A stretch of 41,341 nt of DNA from Actinomycetota bacterium (GTDB lineage Bacteria; Actinomycetota; JAHEXW01; JAGVPG01), in assembly GCA_020052375.1 (NCBI GenBank), contig JAGVPG010000006.1, positions 1-41,341 of the forward strand, written 5' to 3'. The notes under the pieces are model-generated. The model was not told the DNA's origin, ran no database searches, and saw nothing but the letters and a program-made list of their open reading frames with translations. Below are positions 17,284 to 25,772 of the stretch, one piece after another (position 1 is the first letter of the stretch; the number at the start of each line of letters is the position of its first letter). The translations under genes were made by a program, and so were the position numbers.

Positions 17284-18027
17284 ATGAACAAACGTACCCA
17301 GACCACCTTGATCACTCTTGCTTTATTATCACTCCTGGCATTCTTTATGTTCGGCTGCGCGCCCTGTTGTTGTCCTTGGGGAGGTTTCGACTTGAACGAC
17401 CTGAGAGACCTGAATGAATTGACCGGGACCGGGGGAACGGTACGCGGAACGGCTTACATCAAAAGTGCGACGACCGACCCCGTGCCTAATGTGACCGTCG
17501 AGATCGGTACACATACAGCCCAGACAGATGCAGACGGTGGGTTCGAGATCAAAGATATCTCTCCGGGCAAGTATACGATCAGGATCTATGGTGGCGATCT
17601 GGGGTATACAGGTTCAGTTACTGTCAAGAAGGGTGAAGTAACCGACCTCGGCTCCGTCTATCTCCACCCGACTCTCCCGCCGCCGAATACAGAATATCCG
17701 ACCGACGCCGAAGGCGTGATCACAGCATATTATGAAGCGATAAACGCCAAGGATTATTCAAAAGCCCTGACATACTTGACAGGACAGATGGGCGGTTCGA
17801 CCGAGGATTCATTAAGGTCCAGCTACGAACCTTATATTAAGAATGTCTCCATTGCTAGGATCGACAGAACGCCGGAAATGGACTACGGCGGTCGCCTCAT
17901 CTACATCGTCACATTCACAGCCGAGTATATCAAACAATATCCTGCCGGCAGCGGTTATCTACCAACGGTACATAGCATGATCCTGGTAAACGACCAGTGG
18001 AAGATCCAGGAGATCGGCACCGGCTAG
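17284..18027 (+). CDS. lipoprotein with carboxypeptidase-regulatory-like domain
   Basis: A 247-residue surface lipoprotein of unknown role. Its lipoprotein signal ends at FMFGC (Cys25), followed by an unusual cysteine cluster CAPCCC. Residues about 52-125 form a carboxypeptidase regulatory-like beta-sandwich (VRGTAYIKS, GGFEIKDISPGKYTIRIYG). Residues about 135-245 resemble an NTF2/DUF4440-like helix-sheet domain (AVITAYYEAINAKDYSKALTY-type region and a final NDQWKIQEIG strand). It stands alone between a divergent phosphoesterase gene and repeat element A, 48 bases past its stop. The domain calls are from motif resemblance. Confidence 0.75.
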   Translation: MNKRTQTTLITLALLSLLAFFMFGCAPCCCPWGGFDLNDLRDLNELTGTGGTVRGTAYIKSATTDPVPNVTVEIGTHTAQTDADGGFEIKDISPGKYTIRIYGGDLGYTGSVTVKKGEVTDLGSVYLHPTLPPPNTEYPTDAEGVITAYYEAINAKDYSKALTYLTGQMGGSTEDSLRSSYEPYIKNVSIARIDRTPEMDYGGRLIYIVTFTAEYIKQYPAGSGYLPTVHSMILVNDQWKIQEIGTG

Positions 18028-18075
18028 CAAGTAAAAAGTGAGTCTTCGCAGTCGGCGCAATACAAGATAAGCGTT

Positions 18076-18206
18076 TGTCTGGGGAGGTTGAAGTAAATCT
18101 TCTCGCTAAAGATTCTCGCTCGAAGAATTCTTCAACCTCCCCAGACATAGTATATATAATGCTCTTGTTTTCGTCTCCTGCTCGAAAAATGCACATTGTT
18201 TAAGAA
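18076..18206 (+). repeat. compound palindromic repeat, copy A
   Basis: The palindrome (18076-18147) has perfect 18-bp ends, TGTCTGGGGAGGTTGAAG and its reverse complement, around a core with CTTCTCGCTAAAGAT and CTCGCTCGAAGAATTC. A shorter arm to about 18206 (TATATATAATG, CTCCTGCTC, AATGCACATTGTTTA) is shared with copy D. It lies 3' of the lipoprotein gene. Confidence 0.85.
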
Positions 18207-18240
18207 AGGTAAATCATTAAGATAGGATACTTAAACAACC

Positions 18241-18618
18241 TTATGCGAAGGTACGACCGAAGAACATGCCAAGCCATAGAGCGGTAAGGCACAAGGTGAT
18301 ACTTCCCAAGATATTAGCAAAACCCAGCATCGCACTACCGTCTCCGACTAGTTTGAGCGTCTCGTAGCCGAATGTTGAAAAGGTCGTATACCCGCCTAAA
18401 AACCCGATGGCAATAAACAGGCGGGCATGCGGGTGTGCATTCAGTCCACCGGGTGTTGTCGCCATAAACAGTCCTATGGCAAAACAACCTGTTATATTTA
18501 TCGCCAGTGTCGCGAAGGGGAATCCCGAACCAGTCCTTTCAGAGATCAAACTACCGATCGTATAACGACTTGCCGCACCTAGAAATCCACCTATCCCCAC
18601 AATCAGAACGTCTAACAT
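18241..18618 (-). CDS. crcB: fluoride ion channel CrcB/FluC
   Basis: Small dual-topology membrane channel that expels fluoride. From the ATG at 18618 it is 125 residues with four membrane helices and the family signatures GGFLGAASRY, NITGCF and GFLGGYTTFSTF (pore phenylalanines and the Na+-site region). The frame also opens four codons earlier at a TTG, but that TTG lies within the GGGAGG ribosome binding site. A fluoride riboswitch with an overlapping terminator lies directly upstream, which confirms the assignment. There is no second crcB next to it, so the channel would be a homodimer. Confidence 0.96.
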   Translation of the reverse strand: MLDVLIVGIGGFLGAASRYTIGSLISERTGSGFPFATLAINITGCFAIGLFMATTPGGLNAHPHARLFIAIGFLGGYTTFSTFGYETLKLVGDGSAMLGFANILGSITLCLTALWLGMFFGRTFA

Positions 18619-18630
18619 ATATCCTCCCAA

Positions 18631-18661
18631 ATATAAAAAGCTCCTGCACCAAGGCAGGAGC
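18631..18661 (-). terminator. riboswitch-controlled intrinsic terminator before crcB
   Basis: GCTCCTGC-CTTGGT-GCAGGAGC (18661-18640) is an 8-bp stem followed by TTTTTATAT. Its 5' arm, GGCTCCTGC, is also the 3' strand of the fluoride aptamer, giving a classic mutually exclusive switch. Confidence 0.92.
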
Positions 18662-18703
18662 CATCAGCATCTTCGTAAGCAATAAGTGAGCCCCATCACT
18701 ATC
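18650..18703 (-). ncRNA. fluoride riboswitch (crcB motif)
   Basis: On the minus strand the leader carries GTGATGGGGCTCAC, a small hairpin region (GCTTACGAAGATGC) and CTGATGGCTCCTGCC. These correspond to the conserved GAUGGGGCUC and CUGAUGGCUCCU segments of the fluoride aptamer in the right order and spacing. The 3' part of the aptamer overlaps the terminator stem, so fluoride binding should prevent termination and allow crcB transcription. Confidence 0.92.
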
Positions 18704-18779
18704 TATTTCATATAATAAACAGGAATATACTAGATTTTGAGGTCGTGTGTCAACATTTCGAGGTCGATCAGACACGGTT

Positions 18780-18942
18780 TCGGTAGCGTTTGCTCTTTCT
18801 TAGTTCCTTCACTTCGTTCAGGATGACACCTTTTTAGCAGTTGACAGCCTTTTACTTATACATTCGTACGAACGGGAGGATGTTGTTTTAAGAGCGACTC
18901 GTAGCGACCTTAGATGTTGTGAGCAATCTGCCAGGTCGGTGA
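18780..18942 (+). repeat. long dispersed non-coding repeat R, copy 2
   Basis: It aligns with 3462-3648 through ordered blocks TCGGTAGCGTTTG, TTCCTTC, AGGATGACA, AGCAGTTGACAGCCTT, CTTATACAT, CGGGAGGAT, GACCTTAGAT and CCAGGTC-GTGA. It carries several indels relative to copy 1, so it is an old repeat. Confidence 0.7.
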
Positions 18943-19014
18943 ATATACTTTTTCCTTGGGTTGCTTCGTCACGCTGGCAACCATTGTTTCTCGCAATGAC
19001 ACCGTTTAGCAGGT

Positions 19015-19156
19015 TGTGTTCGTGGAACTTCTCATAAACTATATCCGAGCGCACAAGATGCCGGTTACATATACATACTGTGCCTGGGGAGGTTGAAGAA
19101 TTCTTCGAGCGAGATATCTTTAGCGAGAAGATTTCCTTCAACCTAGCTCAGACACA
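19015..19156 (-). repeat. compound palindromic repeat, copy B
   Basis: The palindrome (19079-19156) is inverted relative to copy A and has ends TGTGCCTGGGGAGGTTGAAG and CTTCAACCTAGCTCAGACACA (one end diverged). The longer arm at 19015-19078 shares ATGTATA and a TGTGCGCT-like segment with copies C and E. It begins seven bases past the UPF0182 stop codon. Confidence 0.83.
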
Positions 19157-19162
19157 CACTAT

Positions 19163-21943
19163 TTACTTGGCCTTCTGCAGTTGGTTTAACACGTCTTGGA
19201 GTTTGCTCAATTCGTCACCGTAGGCGGCCCAGTTTCCGTCCTTCTGGTACTGAACGGCCTTGTTGTAATGCTCCACCGCCTGGTCGACCAGCGCTTTCGT
19301 GTCGGTAGTCTGTACCTGCCCGGTATCTCCAGTAGTGCTAGGTTCCTGGGGCGCCGGTTGCGCGGTCCCGAATAAGCGCGCCAGCGCGGCCTCCAGCGTA
19401 CTTTCCATAGCCACCTGGTTGCCATAGGATACGAATATCCGTTTTAGCTCCGGCAGTTCACCCTGTTCCGCCTGTATGTAGAGCGGCTGTACATATAGCA
19501 GCGCATCGGCGATCGGGATGACGAGTAACGGTCCTTTGCTGATGACCGATCCTCTCTGGCTGACCAGCGTCAGGAATTGCGAGATGGCCGGGTCCTGGTT
19601 TATCCGCGCCTCTATCTGCATCGGACCGAAGATCAGTTTATCCTTCGAGAACTGATAGACGATCAACGAGCCGTAGTCTTCTCCGTCGCATCTCGCCGCC
19701 ATCCAGGCGATCATATTGTTCTTATTCGCGGGCGTAAACGGCTCGATGAGCATGAACTCCTCTTTCGAGCCCTCCGGTAACTTCATTATCATATAGTATG
19801 GGTCCATCTGTTGCGCACCGCCGGCATATGTCTCCTTGGCGACTTCCCACATGTCCTCTTTGTTATAAAAGACCTGGGGTTCCGACATGTGATATGTGGA
19901 ATGCATATACGCCTGTATTTTGAACAAGTCCTCCGGATAACGAAGGTGCTTCCTTAAAGCCCCCGGCATCTTTTCAAACCTGGTAAACAAACCGGGGAAC
20001 ATCTTTTCGTAAGTCTTCAAGACAGGATCTTTGTCGTCGATACTGTAGAAAGTCGTCGTCCCGTTATAGGCATCTACAACTACCTTTACGGAATTCCTTA
20101 TATAGTTCTCTCCGCTTGCGCCATATGGTTTTGAGTACGGGTACATGTCCGTCTGCGTATACGCGTCGATGATCCAAAAGAGCCTTGACTTGCCTTTTTC
20201 ATCCGGTACCACCACCATGTACGGATCGTTGTCATACGCGAGGAACGGCGCTATCGTATCCAAGCGTTCCTGGATGTTGCGATGAAAGAGCGCTCTGCTA
20301 TCGGTCGTTATGGAATCCGACAGTACAAACCTCAAAGATGAGAACCTGACCGCGAAGATCGCCTTTCTTAGATACGAAGAGACAGGAACACCGCCGGTAC
20401 CGTTATATGTCGCGTAAGCGTTTTTATCGCCTTTAGGATAATCAAATTCCTTTGTCTTTGTCTTGACCACGGCATAGTCGTTCGTCTTCTCACCGAAGTA
20501 GATCTCCGGCCGGTCGATCGACATGAGATCCGACTTAGGCGGTATGTCCTTGACTGCGAATTGCGGCAATCCTTCCGCGGAGATACTGGTCACCGGACTC
20601 ATCACAAGGCCGTAACCATGCGTAAAGACGAGATGTTCGTTGATCCAAGTCTTAGCCGTATCCGGGAGTTGATCGATCGACAACTCGCGCGGCGCCAGGT
20701 TGTATTGCTGGTATCGCCCGCCAAGATCGTAACGGTCGATGTCGACATCCACAAAATCATAGTAGAGCCGGATGGCCTGCAGTTGGTTGTATGTCTTTAA
20801 AACAGGGCGCCAGTCCCATAGACGGATGTTCTTTATCGTCGCGTCATTGCTTGTGATCGTCTGTATATCAAGGGTGCCGGCGGCTGGAAACGGCTTAGTC
20901 TTTATCTTGTCCAATCCATAAGCCTTCCTGGTGAAGTCTATGTTCCTCTTGATATACGGCCTTTCCTTGACGATCTCATTCGGGGATACTCTGTATGCCT
21001 GTATGACCGAGGGGTATATGCCGGCCAAGACGATCAATCCGAAAACGAGGATCCCCAAACCCGCCGCGGGCAGTGTCCATCCACGGAAGTACGTGTTGGC
21101 GAACATGATGATAGCCGTGATCGTCGCGATGACCATCAATATCTGATACGCCGGTAATTGCGCATTGACGTCCGTATAACTCGCGCCCGCAACGACGCCG
21201 CGACTTGAATAAAGCAAACCGTAAGCAAGAAGCCGGAATCCACCCGCGACCAGTAGGAAGATCGTACCCCCGAGTATCGATATATGGGCTTTCACATGCG
21301 GAGCGAACTTCTGCGCTCCACGCGTCACCATGATCGCCCCGTCTATGACATGGATCATCACCGATATCAAGAGCGCGAGTAGCAGAGCCATAAACAAGAA
21401 ACCCCATAAGAAACTGTAAGCGGGGAGTTTGAAAGCATAGAACGAGATATCTATCGAAAAGACGGGATCCTTGATATTAAACGGTGTCGCGTTGAAGAAC
21501 TTTAGGAATACATCCCAGTAACCGGTTGCAGCCAGACCGGCGATCGCACCGAGAGCAATCGAGACGATCAACAGGATGCGGTTCATGTATTTCTCGATGA
21601 CCGGGTTTTTCATCTTGATCAGGCCATCGAGGTAAGAGACGCTGTACTTCGGAGCGAGCTTTCTCGCCAGGAAGACATTCCCATAGATGATCCCGAAGAA
21701 CAACGCTCCGAAGACAAACCCCAGACCGATCTTTGTCGTCAGGATCTTTATAAACACAGGGGTGTAGCCGACTTCTTGAAACCACAGATACTCGCAGTAA
21801 AGGCTGATAAGACTACCTAAGAAGACGAGAACGACTACCAATAAGATAAAAAGGACACCTCTTATCCTGTCGCCGACACTGCTTCCGACTTCTTTCGCCG
21901 TTCCTTTTTCCGGGATCTTCCATTTTCCATCCTGCATTGCCAT
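19163..21943 (-). CDS. UPF0182 (COG1615) family membrane protein
   Basis: A 926-residue integral membrane protein of a widespread family without a known function. The N-terminal third has about seven membrane segments (for example VLFILLVVVLVFLGSLISLY, IGLGFVFGALFFGIIYG, FLWGFLFMALLLALLISVMI). The middle is a large extracytoplasmic region (NIRLWDWRPVLKTYNQLQAIRLYYDF, DVDIDRY), and the C-terminus carries a Pro/Thr-rich linker and a helical tail (ALVDQAVEHYNKAVQYQKDGNWAAYGDEL) resembling a TPR-like hairpin. Its ATG directly follows the TAG of the glycosyltransferase gene, with GAGGG as binding site, so translation is coupled. The family is certain; the role is unknown. Confidence 0.93.
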   Translation of the reverse strand: MAMQDGKWKIPEKGTAKEVGSSVGDRIRGVLFILLVVVLVFLGSLISLYCEYLWFQEVGYTPVFIKILTTKIGLGFVFGALFFGIIYGNVFLARKLAPKYSVSYLDGLIKMKNPVIEKYMNRILLIVSIALGAIAGLAATGYWDVFLKFFNATPFNIKDPVFSIDISFYAFKLPAYSFLWGFLFMALLLALLISVMIHVIDGAIMVTRGAQKFAPHVKAHISILGGTIFLLVAGGFRLLAYGLLYSSRGVVAGASYTDVNAQLPAYQILMVIATITAIIMFANTYFRGWTLPAAGLGILVFGLIVLAGIYPSVIQAYRVSPNEIVKERPYIKRNIDFTRKAYGLDKIKTKPFPAAGTLDIQTITSNDATIKNIRLWDWRPVLKTYNQLQAIRLYYDFVDVDIDRYDLGGRYQQYNLAPRELSIDQLPDTAKTWINEHLVFTHGYGLVMSPVTSISAEGLPQFAVKDIPPKSDLMSIDRPEIYFGEKTNDYAVVKTKTKEFDYPKGDKNAYATYNGTGGVPVSSYLRKAIFAVRFSSLRFVLSDSITTDSRALFHRNIQERLDTIAPFLAYDNDPYMVVVPDEKGKSRLFWIIDAYTQTDMYPYSKPYGASGENYIRNSVKVVVDAYNGTTTFYSIDDKDPVLKTYEKMFPGLFTRFEKMPGALRKHLRYPEDLFKIQAYMHSTYHMSEPQVFYNKEDMWEVAKETYAGGAQQMDPYYMIMKLPEGSKEEFMLIEPFTPANKNNMIAWMAARCDGEDYGSLIVYQFSKDKLIFGPMQIEARINQDPAISQFLTLVSQRGSVISKGPLLVIPIADALLYVQPLYIQAEQGELPELKRIFVSYGNQVAMESTLEAALARLFGTAQPAPQEPSTTGDTGQVQTTDTKALVDQAVEHYNKAVQYQKDGNWAAYGDELSKLQDVLNQLQKAK

Positions 21944-23212
21944 CTACCCTCTTTTGCTATTGGCTTTTGCCTCGTCCCATCTTCTGATGAGATAGGGTTT
22001 GTATTCCTCGAATATCCTCGCCTGGCCTTCGATAAGCGCTTCCACCATGATCGCGCCCATACCCTCCACTTCGAGCATGAACGACGCGGTGCGGCCGAAG
22101 TAGATCGGCGTAAGCGCACCGACAGTATATCTTGCTTCCTCCCCGGACCAGTTATATGTGACCGCGAAGTCATAGACGATCTGAGCCCACAACTCCTCGG
22201 GGAAATGAAAATTCGCCGGGTCGGACAGGGTGATCTTCTTAAGTTCTTTGTAGCAATCCACATTAAGGTAGTGCCGGTAGAACGCCTCGTGTGTCTTATA
22301 GCCAGCCTTGAATCTCTGTATCAGATGGTCGGGGGATTCTTCCTTGACCTTCAACTCGCGCTGTTTCGATTCGCCTCCATATCTGTAGACCGGTACGCTA
22401 CCTTCGATCGCCTTCCATTTGACCTCGTGCTCGCGCATAGTCGCAAACAGCGTACCTACGACCTGATGAAACATCGGACCAAGGTCCGTCGACGGGTCTC
22501 TGGGATCATGGAGTTTGACGCCCATCGATGCCTGGCTTAATCTGAAGCCCTCCGTGATAGCCGTCGTGGTCATCCAGACGTCGATCCCGAACTTGGCGAT
22601 ATCCGTATCCCAGACATCCTGGTGCGAAAACAGTTTCGCAAGCGCGCCTGAAAAACAGAACTCCCCGCCGATCGGTTGCCTGACTCTAAGCCCGTATAAC
22701 GCACGCGTAAGAGGATAAGCAATATTATTGGTGATGGTGCCGTCGTGTTTGTGGCGAAAGTAAAGCGGTGTCACAAAACCGAAACTGTATTTATAGATCG
22801 GGTCGGCCAGCAGCTTGATCCATTTCGGTTTCATACTACGCAAGTCAGCGTCGAGAGTTATTACTATGCGCGCCCCGAGCCTGTCCGCTATCTCGAAAAT
22901 AGTCCTGAAAGCGCTACCCTTGCCGGGCACTCCGCGATAGTGGGTGACCATCTTGTAAATACCTTTGGGGACCGGTACTTTCATTATCGTACTATGCGTA
23001 TGGGGAAACGACTCCGGGTCTCCTGACGCATTGACGATGAGCGCTTTGAGACCGGGGAAATACTTATTCAGTCCTTCAGCGGTCGCGGCCACTACACGAG
23101 AAATGGTCTCAGTGTCACGATGGCTGGGTATCCCGACTAGAAAATCGACTCTTTCCAGCTCTTTTATCTGCTGAATACATTCTGCGTTGAGGATCGAGCG
23201 TGACGTCCGCAT
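21944..23212 (-). CDS. GT-A glycosyltransferase, mannosylglycerate-synthase-like
   Basis: A 422-residue nucleotide-sugar glycosyltransferase. It begins with a GT-A Rossmann-like fold (VDFLVGIPSHRDTETI), has the probable metal-binding DxD at Asp121-Asp123 (ITLDADLRSM), and then QPIGGEFCFSGAL and the WDTDIAKFGIDVW region. These resemble QPLGGELL and WGIDT of Rhodothermus mannosylglycerate synthase (GT78), so synthesis of a glycosylglycerate-type solute or a related glycoside is possible. The acceptor is not provable from sequence. It lies two bases after the M50 protease stop and abuts the UPF0182 gene, forming a three-gene operon. No membrane segment is seen. Confidence 0.8.
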   Translation of the reverse strand: MRTSRSILNAECIQQIKELERVDFLVGIPSHRDTETISRVVAATAEGLNKYFPGLKALIVNASGDPESFPHTHSTIMKVPVPKGIYKMVTHYRGVPGKGSAFRTIFEIADRLGARIVITLDADLRSMKPKWIKLLADPIYKYSFGFVTPLYFRHKHDGTITNNIAYPLTRALYGLRVRQPIGGEFCFSGALAKLFSHQDVWDTDIAKFGIDVWMTTTAITEGFRLSQASMGVKLHDPRDPSTDLGPMFHQVVGTLFATMREHEVKWKAIEGSVPVYRYGGESKQRELKVKEESPDHLIQRFKAGYKTHEAFYRHYLNVDCYKELKKITLSDPANFHFPEELWAQIVYDFAVTYNWSGEEARYTVGALTPIYFGRTASFMLEVEGMGAIMVEALIEGQARIFEEYKPYLIRRWDEAKANSKRG

Positions 23213-23214
23213 CC

Positions 23215-24348
23215 CTAGACTCCCAACCTGGCCTTTAGATGCATTAGGTTCAAAACATCGCTTTTTGTCACTATCCCGACCAACACCCCGTCTTCCATCA
23301 CCAGGAGATGTCCGGTACGGCCTTGCGCCATCTTCTCGAGGATCTCCTCACCAGGTGCATCAGGCTTTATTTTATAGACCTGATCCAATGGAGTAGCTAT
23401 GTTCTTAACGAAGACGAAGGGCCATTTGTCCCTGGGTATGTCGCGTACCTGGTGTAATGTGACGATTCCGGTAATATTGCCGTTCTCGTCTGTGACAGGA
23501 AAACGGCCGTGCTTGTATCTCATGAAATACTCGTTCACGGCTTGCATAAGGTCGAGCGAATCGTCTATCACTTTGACATCACCCGTCATCAGGTCCCGTA
23601 CCGTAACTCCTGCAAGGCTCCCTCTAAGGACAAGATCCTGATAGCTGGAACCCGCCATCTGGTAAAGAAAAAGACCGATAAAAATGAACCAGATGCCGTT
23701 CGGCCAGAACTGCGAGGCGAACAGAAGTACCAGTCCTAAAGCTATCAGGACAGCTGCAAAAGCCTGCCCGAATATAGACGCGATCCGTGTTGCTTTCCTC
23801 AAGTCGCCCATGAAGTGCCATATAAGACTTCTTAGTACGCGGCCTCCATCCAGCGGAAATCCTGGCACAAGATTGAAGATACCCAGAAGCAGGTTGATAG
23901 CCGCTAGATATTGCGCCGGCGCGGCGACCAGAACACCCAGAGGTGAAAGTTGCGCCCCCAGCGCTATTATGCCGAAAACGGTTGCCAGGACAAAACTTGC
24001 CAGCGGACCGGCTAGAGCCATCAAGAACTCCGCGCTTGGCTTATCCGGCTCTTTGGTCATATTGGAGACTCCCCCGAATATAAAGAGGGTTATACTTTTA
24101 ATCGGGATGTTGTTCATCCTGGCGACCAGGGAATGGGCGAGTTCGTGTAGTAACACCGAAATGAAGAAGAAAAGCGATGTCACGATGCCCCACGTGATAT
24201 ACGTGGCCTGCGGAAGCCCTTGATACTGTTCCGGAAAATAAGCCGCCGCCAGTATCACCGTCACCAGTCCGAAGACGATGAACCAGCTGTAGTTGACACC
24301 GATCTCTATTCCGAAAATCTTGCCTATGCGGATGGTCTGCGAAACCAT
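23215..24348 (-). CDS. site-2 protease-type M50 metalloprotease with CBS pair
   Basis: Intramembrane zinc protease of the group with C-terminal CBS domains (Rip3/SpoIVFB-like, 377 residues). The zinc site is HELAH (residues 68-72) with the third ligand Asp167 in NLVPGFPLDGGR. About six membrane helices span residues 15-235. Two CBS domains follow (about 247-305 and 312-372, VRDLMTGDVKVI and GHLLVMEDGVLVGIVTKSDVL), which usually bind adenine nucleotides and gate activity. It is the first gene of the operon with the glycosyltransferase and UPF0182 gene. A likely role is regulated cleavage of a membrane-bound regulator; the substrate is unknown. Confidence 0.92.
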   Translation of the reverse strand: MVSQTIRIGKIFGIEIGVNYSWFIVFGLVTVILAAAYFPEQYQGLPQATYITWGIVTSLFFFISVLLHELAHSLVARMNNIPIKSITLFIFGGVSNMTKEPDKPSAEFLMALAGPLASFVLATVFGIIALGAQLSPLGVLVAAPAQYLAAINLLLGIFNLVPGFPLDGGRVLRSLIWHFMGDLRKATRIASIFGQAFAAVLIALGLVLLFASQFWPNGIWFIFIGLFLYQMAGSSYQDLVLRGSLAGVTVRDLMTGDVKVIDDSLDLMQAVNEYFMRYKHGRFPVTDENGNITGIVTLHQVRDIPRDKWPFVFVKNIATPLDQVYKIKPDAPGEEILEKMAQGRTGHLLVMEDGVLVGIVTKSDVLNLMHLKARLGV

Positions 24349-24398
24349 AAAATCCAGTGTATCATTCTTTGCGAGACGAGACTATGAAAGGTATTATT

Positions 24399-24533
24399 GG
24401 TAAGTCGTGAGTAGTGAGTGGTGAGTCGTGCTTTGAAAGCACGGATCCTGTCTTGATCCGGTTGTGATCTTTGAAAGTATGGATCCTGTCGGATTCCTGA
24501 TACGATTTACCCGACTCACGACTCACTACTAAC
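24399..24533. repeat. inverted heptamer-repeat block between divergent genes
   Basis: Heptamers of the type GTCGTGA/GTAGTGA/GTGGTGA (24401-24430) face an inverted counterpart, CCCGACTCACGACTCACTAC (24510-24529). Between them is a direct repeat CTTTGAAAG-N3-GGATCCTGTC (24431-24452 and 24469-24490). The whole could fold into a long hairpin in the leader of the APH-like gene. Confidence 0.65.
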
Positions 24534-24550
24534 GGTTCACGGAGGTATCT

Positions 24551-25660
24551 ATGGCTGATATACGATTCAAGTCTGTTGGAACTTATCTGACTCAACTCTT
24601 CGGAAAGACTGTGAAACTCCTGTCTGTCGGGGGGATGCCGGCGACCGGAAAGAAAGATGAGCTAAAAGGGTTCGGTTACGGCGAACCGGTGATGGTCGAG
24701 TATGAGGTGGACGGCGAGGTTAGACGGTCAGTTTTAGCGACGGCGCGCCACCAAGGCGGTTTCGGTCATGACTACCTAGCCGACCGGGCTGCCGGTATGG
24801 TGCTGGCGCATGAGACTTTCAACAACCTTCCAGGCCATGTCAAATCCCTCGACCTCGGTGTACTAAGACAAAACGGCGATATGGTGTCCATCGGAGACGT
24901 TGATGATCTATTCCTCTTAGACGAGTTCGTTGAGGGTTATGAATACTTCCGGGATCTCGAACGAATAAAGGACACAGGAAAAGCCGGAGAACATGACATC
25001 GAACGCTGCAAAGCATTGAGTGACTACCTGGCCGACATCCACCGCGAACCCGGGCTTTCGGATAAAAAAACACGCGAGGTCCTCTATGCGCGCCGCATCC
25101 GTGACCTTATCGGACATGGCGAGTGCATAATGGGCCTCGTCGACAGCTATCCGCCTGATTGGGCCTTCCTTAAGACCGATGAACTGAAGGAAATCGAGAT
25201 GGCATGCGTCTCGTGGCGCTGGCGGCTGCGCTTGAAAGAACATCGCCTCTGCCAGGAGCATGGCGACTTCCATCCCTGGAACGTATTGTTCAAGGATGAT
25301 ACGGGTACCGGTTTTTGGGTGCTCGACAGAAGCCGGGGCGAGTTCGGGGAAGCGGCTGACGATGTAGCGGCAATGAGCATCAACTATATCTTCTATGCCC
25401 TTCAGCACACCGGTGAGTTCAGCGGTCCCTTCGCCTCACTCTACAAGGAATTCATGGAGAACTATATAAGGAAGACTGGGGACGAGGAGATGCTGTCTGT
25501 CATCCAGCCTTTCTATGCATGGCGCGGTTTGGTGATCGCGTCGCCCGTATGGTATCCGAAACTGGACGATAAGATAAGAAGGAAGATATTCAACTTCATT
25601 GAGAATGTGCTGGATACGAATGTGTTTGATATAAGTGACATGAGAAGTTACTTGGAATAA
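24551..25660 (+). CDS. aminoglycoside-phosphotransferase-like kinase
   Basis: A 369-residue protein of the APH/choline kinase fold. The catalytic loop is HGDFHPWN (residues 237-244) and the metal-binding aspartate lies in VLDRSRGEFGEAADDVA (Asp259), a little unlike the usual IDWE. The N-terminal lobe (VMVEYEVDGEVRRSVLATAR) has a lysine-poor strand, so the usual ATP-anchoring lysine is not obvious. The start ATG has GGAGG upstream. The next gene, an APS-kinase-like protein, follows in the same direction after 112 bases of repeat. The substrate is unknown; antibiotic resistance should not be assumed, since this fold serves many small-molecule kinases. Confidence 0.82.
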   Translation: MADIRFKSVGTYLTQLFGKTVKLLSVGGMPATGKKDELKGFGYGEPVMVEYEVDGEVRRSVLATARHQGGFGHDYLADRAAGMVLAHETFNNLPGHVKSLDLGVLRQNGDMVSIGDVDDLFLLDEFVEGYEYFRDLERIKDTGKAGEHDIERCKALSDYLADIHREPGLSDKKTREVLYARRIRDLIGHGECIMGLVDSYPPDWAFLKTDELKEIEMACVSWRWRLRLKEHRLCQEHGDFHPWNVLFKDDTGTGFWVLDRSRGEFGEAADDVAAMSINYIFYALQHTGEFSGPFASLYKEFMENYIRKTGDEEMLSVIQPFYAWRGLVIASPVWYPKLDDKIRRKIFNFIENVLDTNVFDISDMRSYLE

Positions 25661-25668
25661 CTTTAGAT

Positions 25669-25746
25669 GTCATTCTGAGCGAAGCGAAGAATCCACGCAT
25701 ACGTAGGTCCTTCGTCGGTCTGCTTCGCAGACCTCCTCAGGATGAC
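25669..25746. repeat. CATTCTGAG-type inverted element between the two kinase genes
   Basis: It begins GTCATTCTGAGCGAAGCG and ends CTCAGGATGAC, so its ends are inverted repeats. It contains the hairpin GGTCTGC-TTC-GCAGACC (25718-25734). Related pieces occur at 1964, 3486-3526, 5306-5334, 18800-18833 and about 26831-26895. Confidence 0.8.
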
Positions 25747-25772
25747 ACCGTTCTCTTTTTAGGAGTTTCAAA

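Larger units (their letters stand above)
18704..19162. other. intergenic region between crcB leader and UPF0182 gene
   Basis: No gene is seen. It holds the crcB promoter area, dispersed repeat R copy 2 (18780-18942), a CATTGCGAGAAG-class repeat (about 18956-19014, related to 37672-37725) and compound palindrome B. Short minus-strand frames here run through repeats and are not credible. Confidence 0.65.

Noticed and set aside
18818-19141. Minus-strand 107-residue frame
   Set aside because: It consists of dispersed repeat R, a CATTGCGAG-type repeat and palindrome B translated through.
24551-25660. Calling the APH-like gene an antibiotic resistance gene
   Set aside because: Only the general kinase fold is visible; key substrate-binding features of aminoglycoside enzymes cannot be shown.
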